Positions 54,403 through 63,307 of a DNA stretch of 63,492 nucleotides are shown piece by piece. The stretch is from assembly GCF_000425665.1 (NCBI RefSeq), contig NZ_AUDW01000017.1:1-63492 (forward strand), given 5' to 3'. A program made the position numbers and the translations under genes. Each line of letters begins with the position of its first letter. Position 1 is the first letter of the stretch. The notes below the pieces were generated by a model. That model did no database searches. It was given only the letters and a program-made list of their open reading frames with translations, and was not told the DNA's origin. Origin of the DNA: Gemella cuniculi DSM 15828. GTDB lineage: Bacteria; Bacillota; Bacilli; Staphylococcales; Gemellaceae.

Positions 54403-55599
54403 TTATACTTCTTGTTTCTCTTTTTTGAAAAAGGTTTGATTTAGTTTATCAACAATTGCTGATAATGCTCCATCTCCAGAGATATTGCATGCAGTTCCAA
54501 AGCTATCTTGTGTAATATAAAGTGCAATCATAAGTGATAACATGATTTCATTAAAACCAAGAACAGATTGTAATAGTCCAAGTGCTGCCATAACACCGCC
54601 TCCAGGTACGCCCGGAGCAGCTACCATCGTTACTCCAAGAAGAATAACAAATTTAATCATCACCGCTGTCGATGGGAACGCAGCTCCATTTTGTAACCAA
54701 TAAACCGCAGTTGCACAAGTAGTTAGTGTAATTGTACTACCTGATAGGTGAATGGTTGCAAATAATGGAATAGTAAAGTTAGCAATATTTTTATCAACAC
54801 CCATTTTTTTAGTGCTTCTAAGAGTGACTGGAATAGTTGCAGCTGATGATTGGGTACCGATTGCTGTCATATACGCTGGTATAATGTTAACAAGCATTTT
54901 AATTGGATTTTTTCCATTTACAGAACCTGCAATAGTGTATTGAATAATAATTATTATTAAGTGAAGAATTAAAATTACTACGAATACCATAATGAAGATT
55001 TTTAAAATTTTAAACACTTCTCCAGAAGCGGTAATATTCATAAATACACCAAGAATATAAAAAGGAAGAAGTGGAATAATTACTGTAGAAAGTAATTTTT
55101 CAATAATTTCTCCAAAATCATTAAAACCTTGTTTAAGACCTTCAGATTTTATAGCAGAAATTCCGATACCTAAAATAAACGAAATAATAAGTGCAGTTGT
55201 AACGTCAAAAATAGGGGTCATTTTAAAATCTATATATCCTTTTAGCATTAGATCTTCTGGATTTTGGAAAGTTTGTAAAGTAGCATTAGCTAGTATACTA
55301 GGTAAAACTAATTTTGCTACTAGAAAAGCGAAAGTTCCTGCGATAAGAGTAGAGATATATGCAACTCCAGTCGAAAGTCCTAAAAGTTTTCCTGCATTAT
55401 TGGAAACTTGACTAATGCCAGGGACTATAAATCCAACTATAATAAGTGGAATAGTAAATCCTAAAAATGAACTAAAAATAGAAGAAAAAGTTACAAATAT
55501 TCTAATAATAGAAGTAGGTAACGCACTTCCTAAAATAATTCCGAGTACAATGGCTAAAACTAATTTAGCAAGTAGTGGTATTTTTTTATAAAAACTCAT
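54403..55599 (-). CDS. Dicarboxylate/amino acid:cation symporter (DAACS family)
   Basis: 398 residues with eight membrane helices and two re-entrant loops. The serine-rich HP1 loop reads GTQSSAATIPVT; the metal/substrate helix reads FATIHLSGSTIT where transporters such as GltP have NMDGT; HP2 has APGVPGGGVMAALG; helix 8 shows DSFGTACNISGDGAL. It would take up an acidic or small neutral amino acid with Na+ or H+. The altered NMDGT motif makes the substrate uncertain. Single gene, AAGGAGA before the ATG. Confidence 0.88.
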   Translation of the reverse strand: MSFYKKIPLLAKLVLAIVLGIILGSALPTSIIRIFVTFSSIFSSFLGFTIPLIIVGFIVPGISQVSNNAGKLLGLSTGVAYISTLIAGTFAFLVAKLVLPSILANATLQTFQNPEDLMLKGYIDFKMTPIFDVTTALIISFILGIGISAIKSEGLKQGFNDFGEIIEKLLSTVIIPLLPFYILGVFMNITASGEVFKILKIFIMVFVVILILHLIIIIIQYTIAGSVNGKNPIKMLVNIIPAYMTAIGTQSSAATIPVTLRSTKKMGVDKNIANFTIPLFATIHLSGSTITLTTCATAVYWLQNGAAFPSTAVMIKFVILLGVTMVAAPGVPGGGVMAALGLLQSVLGFNEIMLSLMIALYITQDSFGTACNISGDGALSAIVDKLNQTFFKKEKQEV

Positions 55600-55730
55600 G
55601 TATAAATCTCCTTGTTTAATCGAAAAATGTATTTTTTAAAAAGACACTTGTACATTATACATGAAAAAATCTATTTTGTAAAGAGTAGAAATTTCTACTA
55701 TCAAATATTTTTAAAAAATTTTTTTCTTAA

Positions 55731-56036
55731 AAACTCCTTACATATTTTGAAAGTGACAACTATATTCAACACAATCCAGGAATTGCAGATGGTGTATCTG
55801 GGTTAGGAGCTGCACTTTCTGTAATGGCAGAGCAAGGTATTACTATGATTTATAATAAAACTTATCAAATATTAGCTCAAGGTAATTTTGCACTTGCAGT
55901 AAGTGAGGGTACTTTTGCAGGAGAGCAAACATCTTTTTATGATTTATTTAGAGTGGAAAATGGTAAAATTGCGGAACATTGGGACGTAATGGAAACTATT
56001 GTGACAGAATCAGCACATAATAATGGTAAATTTTAA
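55731..56036 (+). pseudogene. 5'-truncated SnoaL/NTF2-like gene
   Basis: The plus-strand frame from just after a stop at 55728-55730 reads YFESDNYIQHNPGIADG, then a SnoaL-like domain through FALAVSEGTFAG and FYDLFRVENGKIAEHWDVM. The first helix and the start codon of the family (about 35 residues) are missing; the first internal ATG (55824) is deep inside the fold. The 5' part was probably lost by deletion next to the symporter promoter. Only the 3' half survives. Confidence 0.75.
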
Positions 56037-56107
56037 TATTAAGATATTTCCCAAGAAATGTAAGTTTAAGTTTTGATAGAGTAAAATTTAACAAAAGTTA
56101 AAATAAA

Positions 56108-56238
56108 ATTTCTAAAAAGAGGAGCAACTCAAAATCTTAATTTTACGATAGTCGTTAATATCTTAAGCTGTATAGCCGTGAAAATATTAGTTAGTTTGCA
56201 CTATCAACTCGATTTTATAGAATTGCTCCTTTTTAGTG
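56108..56238. terminator. Long hairpin left of the PhnA-like gene
   Basis: AAAAAGAGGAGCAA pairs with TTGCTCCTTTTT at the two ends of a 130-nt region; the interior has minor pairing. It likely terminates the leftward PhnA-like gene. Confidence 0.55.
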
Positions 56239-56242
56239 TTTA

Positions 56243-56581
56243 TTATATTTTTTTAACAAATTCAGATTTTAATTTCATTGCACCGAAGCCGTCAATTTTA
56301 CAATCAATATCATGATCTCCGTCTACAAGACGAATATTTTTGACTTTTGTACCTTGTTTAAGTGGTTGAGAACTTCCTTTTACTTTTAAATCTTTGATGA
56401 CAGTAACGGTATCTCCATCTTGAAGAATATTTCCATTAGCATCACGGAAAACTTTTTCAGTTTCAGTTTCTTCTTGAGTATCTTCTGGGGTCCATTCATA
56501 TGCACACATAGGGCATACTAGCATGTTCCCATCTTCATAAGTATACTCACTATTACATTTAAGACAATTTGGTAACGTCAT
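56243..56581 (-). CDS. PhnA-like zinc ribbon protein (YjdM family)
   Basis: 112 residues: an N-terminal zinc ribbon (Cys6, Cys9, Cys23, Cys26; CLKC and CPMC) and a C-terminal beta-barrel domain ([40 protein letters not shown]). The old name alkylphosphonate utilization operon protein PhnA is misleading; it is not the phosphonoacetate hydrolase and its function is unsettled. GGAGG precedes the ATG. Confidence 0.9.
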   Translation of the reverse strand: MTLPNCLKCNSEYTYEDGNMLVCPMCAYEWTPEDTQEETETEKVFRDANGNILQDGDTVTVIKDLKVKGSSQPLKQGTKVKNIRLVDGDHDIDCKIDGFGAMKLKSEFVKKI

Positions 56582-56837
56582 TATTTTCCTCCATAAATTC
56601 TTTTAGTACAAAGCATATTATACCATATAAAAGGATAATAGCAAATTATATATGAAAAAATTATCGATACAGGGATTTTTAGTAAAAATAATATTTTTGA
56701 GAAGTTATTGGTTAAAAACTTTCTTTGTATAAAATGTAAAGGAAATAGATGGGGGAGATTGTGTACTTAGGAATTGGATAAGGAATAATAAATTGTTAAT
56801 ATTAATCTAACAAATAATAGTTGATTAAAAAAAATAA

Positions 56838-56880
56838 CAAAAACAAGTGAAATAGCCTGTTCCTATTTCACTTGTTTAAA
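56838..56880 (-). terminator. Terminator of the FemAB gene
   Basis: AAACAAGTGAAATAG / CTATTTCACTTGTTT perfect 15-bp stem, loop CCTGTTC; T-tract on the minus strand in TTTGTTATTTTTTT. Confidence 0.85.
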
Positions 56881-56882
56881 TA

Positions 56883-58100
56883 TTATTTTTTTAACAGTTT
56901 TAGTATTTTTCTACGAAGTGGTAATCCGTAGTTGTACATAAGATTAAATGTTTGAGATAAGACCAAATCAAATTCTCCATAATATTCAACTATGTTAGGG
57001 GAGAATTTTGATTTAAATCCTAATAAGCTGTCATCAAGGCTTCCTTCAATTCCGCCCATAGAAACTTCACTAACTCCCATATTTTGTGCTTGTTTCATTG
57101 TATCAGAAAAGACTTTATATTGTGCAGGAAGTTTTGAAAAAGCATCGTTCATGCCAGCATAAATTATTTCAGCATGATTGCCATAAGCGATCGTGATTGC
57201 TGCACTAATAACTTGGTCGGTGTGTTTATCTTTAATTTCTAAATTGTTAAATAAATCAATTAACTTATCAATTCCTGCAACTTGTTCAAGTAAGGTACGT
57301 TTTTTCTTAGGTGATTTTTCTCCAAGATTCAAAATTTCTTTTTCCAAAATTTCTTTACGTTCATAACATGATTTTAAAGAATTCTCAACATTTATATAGG
57401 AAATGTAAAGTAGTGCATTTTCCCCAAATGTATCAAGAAGTGTTTCAAAATAATCGCGGCCTCTAAGTGAGATATGTTTTCTTTTTTCAGTGCATTCTAA
57501 AGCGAATAGGAAGTCATCTAAGTTTTCCTTTCCACAACGTCTTACTTCCACAAATTTTTTCTCAGCATCACGGATAAGTCTACGAGTATCTTTAGGGAAT
57601 AAATCAGGGATATTATTATCTGTAAGTTTTGTTACAGTGTTAAATCGGGGTTGAATAGTACTACTCATATCTAAACTAAATCCTTTATGCTTATAGCCGT
57701 TTTTACTAAAAGTTTCGAGTAAGTTATTATTTTTATGCTCTATATTTACATTTTTAAAGTTATTTAATTTCTCATCTTTAACTGCAACTGGTATATCAAT
57801 TTTAACCATCTTAGCTTTTTTTTCTTTAGCAAAGTTTTTTAAATTATTTAAAAAGAAATTAATAAGTTCTTCATTAGAATAGTCCAAAATGGGACCACGA
57901 GGGATATACCATAGACCTTGTCTCGTAAGAATTTGGGCAGCTGCAATTATATTGTTGTTATTATCCACAACTACAACTCGCTCATTTCCCCAAGTAGTTT
58001 TAATTTTAGACCATTCTATGGATTGCATCATATTACCAAGCATATTGTTTTTAATAAATTTTGTATATTTTTCGTTATCAACTTTATTTAAAAATTTCAT
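56883..58100 (-). CDS. FemAB-family peptidoglycan interpeptide bridge aminoacyltransferase
   Basis: 405 residues, the usual Fem length. Two GNAT-like halves with a helical coiled-coil arm inserted near residues 225-275 (LKSCYERKEILEKEILNLGE, KKKRTLLEQVAGIDKLI). Opening block MLGNMMQSIEWSKIKTTWG is typical. It adds amino acids from aminoacyl-tRNA to lysine of lipid II, making the wall crossbridge. Whether it adds Gly, Ala or Ser cannot be told. It is a single gene here, with its own terminator; other fem/mur genes are not in the window. Confidence 0.9.
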   Translation of the reverse strand: MKFLNKVDNEKYTKFIKNNMLGNMMQSIEWSKIKTTWGNERVVVVDNNNNIIAAAQILTRQGLWYIPRGPILDYSNEELINFFLNNLKNFAKEKKAKMVKIDIPVAVKDEKLNNFKNVNIEHKNNNLLETFSKNGYKHKGFSLDMSSTIQPRFNTVTKLTDNNIPDLFPKDTRRLIRDAEKKFVEVRRCGKENLDDFLFALECTEKRKHISLRGRDYFETLLDTFGENALLYISYINVENSLKSCYERKEILEKEILNLGEKSPKKKRTLLEQVAGIDKLIDLFNNLEIKDKHTDQVISAAITIAYGNHAEIIYAGMNDAFSKLPAQYKVFSDTMKQAQNMGVSEVSMGGIEGSLDDSLLGFKSKFSPNIVEYYGEFDLVLSQTFNLMYNYGLPLRRKILKLLKK

Positions 58101-58322
58101 ATTTCATAAATCCTTTGATTTTTAGTCCAACTTATCATAACAAATTAAACCAAAAAAAGCAATGAAAAATATACGAGCTTCTGGCAAGTAGTGTATTGAG
58201 AAAAAGTCAATAGAGAGTAATTCAAAAGTTTTTTATTTTCAAATTTTTGGGTTGAATGTTTTATTTTAGTGTGAGATAGAGGTAAGAATTTAAAATATTA
58301 TGACTTATTCTCTTTTAGTAAT

Positions 58323-60568
58323 TTAATTAATTTTATTTTTTCTCATTAATAGTAGTATAGATGCAAAAGTAGCTAAAATACCTAGATTATTTAAATTGTT
58401 GGTAGTAGTACCAGTTGCAGGTAATGCATTTTTTTTGCTTACTTCAATGTTTTGATAATTTACTAGTTGTTTTTGTAAATTATTAAGTTTATCATCTTGA
58501 CTGTTAGTTTTATTAACAGGAGATTCTGGAAGTTTAGGTATTATGTTTTGTTTTTTATTATCCATTACTGGATTATTTTTTGAACTTTCTTCTTTTTTAG
58601 AACTGTGTGATTCATTTTTATCAGAAGGCTTAGGAGTTTTTATTTCATCTGTATTTTTTGGTTTAGTAATACGAATACCTGAACCTTTCATTACAGGGAT
58701 ATGTTTCCAAAAAATTTGGCGACCATTTTCTAAGTCATAACCAACTATAGAAAGAGTATCATTTTCTTTTAATTGATGATTTAATAAGTCGATTTCAACA
58801 TTTCCCTTATTATCAGAAGTTGCTTTTGCTATAATGTTGTCTGATTTTCCGTTTTTATATACTTGAATTTCTAAATTTGGTGCAGTTTTTCCTTTTAGAT
58901 AACCGTGATCTGTCGTAACCATATCTGTTGTAAAAGTTCGTTCTTCTAATGGTGCTTCTTCTTCACGATTTATGATAGTATAAGTTTTAGAAGTTAATTC
59001 TGCCATTGTTTTAGGATCTATTACTTGGAAAGTAATTTTTTCACCTTTTTCAAATTTTCTTTCGATATCACGCATATCAACACCGAAGTAACCTAGTTCA
59101 TCAGCGACAAGTGGCGGGTATTGTTTACCTTGAATAGAAGATGTTATTTTTATATACGTATTAGGGAATATACTACGCCCTATAAAATGGTTAGTTTCTG
59201 TATGTAATTTACGAACAAACAATGGATTTTTATGTGAAATACTTGATTCTTCCTCTTCTGCAAAAATATTTAACTTATCCAAAACATAAGGAATTAATGA
59301 ATTACTCAAAGTTTCTGATTTACCATCAACTGTATCAAGAGTTAGGTGATTATATTGATTATTTGAACTAATATGTACACGATAGAACTTTTGACCAGGT
59401 TTAACGTTTGTTAGTGAGACAGAGTAGTCACCATTTTCATCAGAGATTGCTTCTGCAATGAATTTTCCAGTTTCTGCATCATATAGATGAATTTGTGAAT
59501 CATTTTCTGTTTTTCCAGAAAGTGTTGGTGAGCTTGACTTAATAGTATTAGGAGTAAAAGGTGATTCAGTTTTCTTACCTTCTGTAGAGAATTCTCTTAT
59601 AGGAATATTTTTAATAACAAGATCACCATCTTCAGAAATAAATGATAAATTTACGATATCGCCTTTTTTAAATTTTAGACCTTCAGCAACATCTTGTAAC
59701 TTAGTTTCAAAGTAACCATTTTCATCAATTTTACTTTCAACTGTCATAAAGGCTCCATTAACACTCATCATAACAGAACCGCGAACAGAAGTATGTCCAG
59801 TAACCTTGTTTTGATCTATATAAACAGGGTTTGTTAGAACTTGGTGTCGACCATTTTCTTTTTCTAAGCGTTTTGTTGGTGGTGTATATGTTTCGTTGTG
59901 AGGTGGCATTTGGATAATTTGTTCCGCTTCTCCACCTTCAATTTCCTCATCTTCAGATTCTAATACTTCAGCCCTAATAGAAGTTATTTTAATTTTTTGT
60001 CCGTAGTAGACAGGGACATTTCCTAAATCTAGTTTGAATTTTCCTTCTTCATCAGCGACAAGAGGATTATCAACAGATGATTTAGCAACGTCATCTATGT
60101 CAATAAAAACATGACTTTTCGGATGAGTTCTTCCTGATATTTTAGTATCCCCTGGATTTATAGCATCTGCTTCAACGAAATTTTCTAAAGTAGTAGAAGT
60201 TTCTTTTTTATCACTTTCTTCAGAAGTCTCGTTAGCTTTTAAAACTTCATCAGATTCAGTATTTTCAAAAGTACTATCTAGGTTTTTATCAGTATTTAAA
60301 GTTTTATCAGATTCAGTATTATCTAAATTTGTAGAAACATCTTTATCAGAGGTAGTTTCTTTTGTGTCTAGATTAGTATTGTCCGCATCTTCTTTTAATT
60401 CTGCTTTTTCGATAATAGCAGTATTAGAAGATGAATCAGTTTCAGCAGCATGTGCTTCATGAGATATACAAGCTACAGAACCTATAAATGAAATGGCAAG
60501 TATAGCCGAAGCAAGCCCTTTTTTACTTTTTCTGAAACCATATATTTCTTTTTTTGTGTATTTTTCAT
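58323..60568 (-). CDS. LPXTG-anchored Ig-like surface protein with an out-of-frame start (A7 tract)
   Basis: Open from about 60583 to 58323, but no ATG, GTG or TTG occurs in that frame before 59909. The only start with an RBS (AAGGAAG, then ATG at 60568) is one base out of frame. The shift lies at a run of seven A (60555-60549, minus strand). With eight A the protein would read MKNTQKKEIYGFRKSKKGLA and continue for about 748 residues. Layout: YSIRK-like signal peptide ending HEAHA, acidic Thr/Ser/Glu/Asp-rich region, five or so Ig-like repeats of 90-100 residues, Lys/Pro/Ser-rich wall segment, LPATG, hydrophobic helix, RKNKIN tail. Phase-variable expression, ribosomal slippage or sequencing error are the options. 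Confidence 0.8.
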
Positions 60569-60599
60569 AATATATTGTACTTCCTTAACATAAATTTTT

Positions 60600-60651
60600 A
60601 ATAAGGAAAATTATGAAAATATCTGCGGATTATCTTCTAACTTTCCTTATT
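60600..60651. promoter_or_regulatory. Inverted repeat in the surface-protein leader
   Basis: AATAAGGAAA (60600-60609) and TTTCCTTATT (60642-60651) form a perfect 10-bp inverted repeat around 32 nt. It lies upstream of the LPXTG gene start and could form a leader hairpin or mark a binding site. Confidence 0.35.
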
Positions 60652-60707
60652 AGCAATCAAATTATATATTTTGCTTATAAAGTGTGTATGAATTTTTCAA
60701 AAAAATA

Positions 60708-60736
60708 TTGCTATATATCTTTATAAATTATATAAT
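60708..60736 (+). promoter_or_regulatory. Promoter of the L7/L12-like membrane protein pair
   Basis: TTGCTA (60708-60713), 17-bp spacer, TATAAT (60731-60736). The leader is about 105 nt to the start at 60848. Confidence 0.6.
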
Positions 60737-60847
60737 TAGTAAAAGGAGATATTGCTATTTTAGTTATAGTACAAAAATTAGTTAATTTTGGACAATAAGT
60801 GGGTGTATTATCTACTTAGCTTAGTTTTTATAGAAGGAGTTGATATT

Positions 60848-61114
60848 ATGAATATGAATGTTATTTATGTGATGCTAGCTTTTATTTTCGTTTATGCTAT
60901 GATTTCATCAGTACAGAACAAGAAAAAGCAAAGAGATGAGATAAGCAAAGAAGCGTTTAAGAGACTTCAAGATAAAAGTTATAAAAAAGAGCTAGAGCAA
61001 GTTGTAAATCACAGTCAAGATGATGCTTTTAATATTGCATCGTTAAGAAAAAAATACTATTTAAACTACAAAGATGCAAAAAGTTTATGGGAAATTTTAA
61101 AAAATAGAAGGTAG
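60848..61114 (+). CDS. Small membrane protein with one L7/L12-CTD-like motif
   Basis: 88 residues from the ATG at 60848, 8 nt behind AAGGAG; an in-frame codon 20 residues upstream has no RBS. One N-terminal helix (about 4-22), then a basic linker, then a single unit at about 52-84 (VVNHSQDDAFNIASLRKKYY, then LNYKDAKSLWEIL). The unit resembles the helical segment of the ribosomal L7/L12 C-terminal domain. It is followed after 11 nt by a paralog with two units. Function unknown. Confidence 0.65.
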   Translation: MNMNVIYVMLAFIFVYAMISSVQNKKKQRDEISKEAFKRLQDKSYKKELEQVVNHSQDDAFNIASLRKKYYLNYKDAKSLWEILKNRR

Positions 61115-61125
61115 GGATATTTTAT

Positions 61126-61545
61126 ATGAAAATAGGAATAATTATTTTAGGTGTATTGCTATTTATATTATTATACTTTCGCTCTGCAAAAAACACGCCA
61201 GAAAGTGAAAATGAAAGTAGAGAACTTTTTAATAAACTTATTCAAGATGAGTATAAAGAAGAGTTAAATTCTGTTGTAGATAGGAGCAAAGGAGATTTTG
61301 AAAATATAAAATTACTTAGAGAAAAATATAATTTGACCATTTTAGATTCAAAAAATTTATGGGATAGGGTGAAAACTTACGAAACTCAGGAGAATGATTT
61401 TTCATCTAAAGTACAGGAAGATTATTCTGATATACAAACTGTTATAGATAGAACTAAAGGAGATATTTATAATATAAAATTGATAAGAGAGTATTATGGA
61501 ATAGGCTTGAAAGAAGCAAAAGAATTATGGGATAGCATAAGATAA
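61126..61545 (+). CDS. Membrane protein with two L7/L12-CTD-like repeats
   Basis: 139 residues. N-terminal membrane helix 3-18, charged linker, repeat A at about 50-82 (VVDRSKGDFENIKLLREKYN) and repeat B at about 106-138 (VIDRTKGDIYNIKLIREYYG, then IGLKEAKELWDSI). Repeat B is very close to the IKxxREITGLGLKEAKDLVD stretch of ribosomal protein L7/L12, where this surface binds translation factors. By charge the repeats should face the cytosol or the membrane surface; the N-terminus is short, so orientation is uncertain. Probably co-transcribed with the preceding gene. No established function. Confidence 0.65.
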   Translation: MKIGIIILGVLLFILLYFRSAKNTPESENESRELFNKLIQDEYKEELNSVVDRSKGDFENIKLLREKYNLTILDSKNLWDRVKTYETQENDFSSKVQEDYSDIQTVIDRTKGDIYNIKLIREYYGIGLKEAKELWDSIR

Positions 61546-61597
61546 GGTATTAGGTTTATAAAATAAGATTTTATTTTTTATACAAAATGAAATAAAT

Positions 61598-61651
61598 AAA
61601 GAAGTAGAGTAAATTAAAGAACATTCTAATTTATTCTACTTCTTATGTTTT
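61598..61651. terminator. Bidirectional terminator
   Basis: AAGAAGTAGAGTAAATTA / TAATTTATTCTACTTCTT with flanking A and T runs, between convergent genes. Confidence 0.8.
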
Positions 61652-61721
61652 TTATCAAATGTGATGATGTAATAAACTTAAAAGAGAGTTATATATTATA
61701 TTTTTCTTTAAGTTAGTGGAA

Positions 61722-62819
61722 CTATTTTGTTCCTTCTATCGTGATCATCCAAACTTCACTACGTGCTGTTGTTTTGAATGGTGGTCCCCAAAATCCATAG
61801 CCACTAGTGGTAAAGAAATGTGTATTATTAATCTCTTTATAACCATGATCAAGGACATAAACACGATCGGTTATATAATTTATTGGCCAAATTTGTCCAC
61901 GATGTGTATGACCTGATAATTGAACATCAATAGGAAGTGTGCTATGGTGAGCTATTGCATCAGGTTGGTGATCAATAAGAATAGTAGTTTTATTCGTATC
62001 GACATCTTTTAATAAATCTTCTGTAGATTTTCTATTACGATCAGTTTTATCATTACGCCCTACAAGTGTTATCTCATCGGTTAGTTTTGTATTTTCATCG
62101 AGTAAAACTTTTATTCCAGTTTTAGAGATTTCTTCTGTAATTTCACGAACGTCATTATCGTGATTGCCCATAACAGTATAGACTCCGAGAGGAGCAGAAA
62201 GTTTGCTTAAAGTTTCTCCCATATTACGTTTTTTGTACATAACCATATCATCATCCATAATATCACCAGCAATAATAATTGCATCAGGTTTCTCATCATT
62301 TATAATTTTATTTAATTTTTCAAGTTGACCATTACCGAAAAATGTACCAAGATGAATATCTGCAACCATAGCAATCTTAATAGGTCTTTCAATTTTCTTA
62401 TTTACTTTGATGGTCTGATGTTTTACTGTAGGAGAATATGCCCAAAAAAGTCCTAAAGCGGTCATCCCAATAAGAAAAATGGTAGTAATACTTAAACTAA
62501 TACCTTGGGAAAGATTAAGTTTAAATAATTTTAAAACTAAACGAGCTACAAGTAAAATTACAGCAACTACTACTCCATTAGTAAAATAGAAAAACCAGAT
62601 ATTACCATAATTAACAATAGGTGCACCTAGCCTAAGCACATAGCCTAAAATTGAAAAATTGGCGAAAATAAAAAATAATATTCCAATAACAAGTTTTATT
62701 TTTGGTGCGATAAAAGGTGTAATCATCCATTTAAGACCAAGCCAAAGAAGAACTATTAATACTTCATAGAAGATGGCAACACCAAGGAACATTACTATAG
62801 CTTTCCAGTTATTTAACAT
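61722..62819 (-). CDS. Membrane metallophosphoesterase (YkuE/YaeI-like)
   Basis: 365 residues from the ATG at 62819, 8 nt behind GGAGG; an ATG five codons upstream overlaps that site. Four N-terminal membrane helices in the first 130 residues, then a calcineurin-like phosphoesterase: VADIHLGTFF, AGDIMDDD, VMGNHDND, IDHQPD and LSGHTHRGQI, the full five-motif dimetal set. Relatives act on phospholipid pyrophosphates such as UDP-diacylglucosamine or are linked to Tat-exported YkuE; the substrate here is unknown. Confidence 0.88.
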   Translation of the reverse strand: MLNNWKAIVMFLGVAIFYEVLIVLLWLGLKWMITPFIAPKIKLVIGILFFIFANFSILGYVLRLGAPIVNYGNIWFFYFTNGVVVAVILLVARLVLKLFKLNLSQGISLSITTIFLIGMTALGLFWAYSPTVKHQTIKVNKKIERPIKIAMVADIHLGTFFGNGQLEKLNKIINDEKPDAIIIAGDIMDDDMVMYKKRNMGETLSKLSAPLGVYTVMGNHDNDVREITEEISKTGIKVLLDENTKLTDEITLVGRNDKTDRNRKSTEDLLKDVDTNKTTILIDHQPDAIAHHSTLPIDVQLSGHTHRGQIWPINYITDRVYVLDHGYKEINNTHFFTTSGYGFWGPPFKTTARSEVWMITIEGTK

Positions 62820-63037
62820 AAAATTTTCCTCCATAAATATTCTATACTAACAAAATTTAATAACTAAAATAAGGAATTTAGTCAAAATATTATATAATAT
62901 TAAAATTTTAACTAATCCCTAAATCTATAAAAGTATAGTTCCTTGACTTAAAATAGAATTTAAATAAAATAGTATATTATAGTAATAATGGAATAATAAA
63001 ATATATAAATAAAAGCTTTGATTTAAAAGGCTTCTTC
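62820..63037. other. Intergenic region before the candidate small RNA
   Basis: About 220 nt, very AT-rich. TTGACT (62943-62948) with TAAAAT (62965-62970) at a 16-bp spacer is a possible rightward promoter. No coding frame. Confidence 0.3.
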
Positions 63038-63057
63038 TTTTTTTAAAATAAACTTTT

Positions 63058-63232
63058 TGATATAAAGTTCCCTGCTACTTACCCTGCCGAAGAGTAAAAT
63101 TTACAATGTAAGAAGGTGAACAGTTTTGAAATATATACAAGATTATCTTAATATTAAACTACCCTACCACTCGCCTCAAATAAATATATTCAATAAAAAC
63201 TTAGATATTTTTATAATCTAAGTTTTTTATTT
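63058..63232 (+). ncRNA. Candidate small RNA or short gene remnant
   Basis: An extended -10 (TGATATAAA, 63058-63066) is followed by a C-richer stretch (TTCCCTGC, TTACCCTGCC, CTACCCTACCACTCGCC) that stands out from its surroundings. It ends at a good terminator, AAACTTAGAT / ATCTAAGTTTTTT (63198-63226). C-rich single-stranded motifs are typical of trans-acting small RNAs. A 31-codon frame with a TTG start at 63126 behind AAGGTGA also fits and ends inside the terminator stem. I cannot decide between the two. Confidence 0.35.
63198..63232 (+). terminator. Intrinsic terminator
   Basis: AAACTTAGAT / ATCTAAGTTT with loop ATTTTTATA and six T. It isolates the right-edge gene from upstream transcription. 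Confidence 0.85.
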
Positions 63233-63307
63233 ATTTCTAATATCATTATGCTAAATGTAAAACTTATAGTATAATAAATACAAAAGCAATAAAAAAAGGA
63301 TGTCATT

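Noticed and set aside
54752-54943. Plus-strand frame inside the symporter
   Set aside because: Antisense shadow of membrane helices.
55612-55806. 64-codon plus-strand frame right of the symporter
   Set aside because: It covers the symporter promoter and the start of the SnoaL remnant in a different frame; composition is random AT-rich.
60751-60798. 15-codon leader peptide behind AAAGGAGAT before the L7/L12-like genes
   Set aside because: It would need an ATT or TTG start and has no attenuator-like structure after it.
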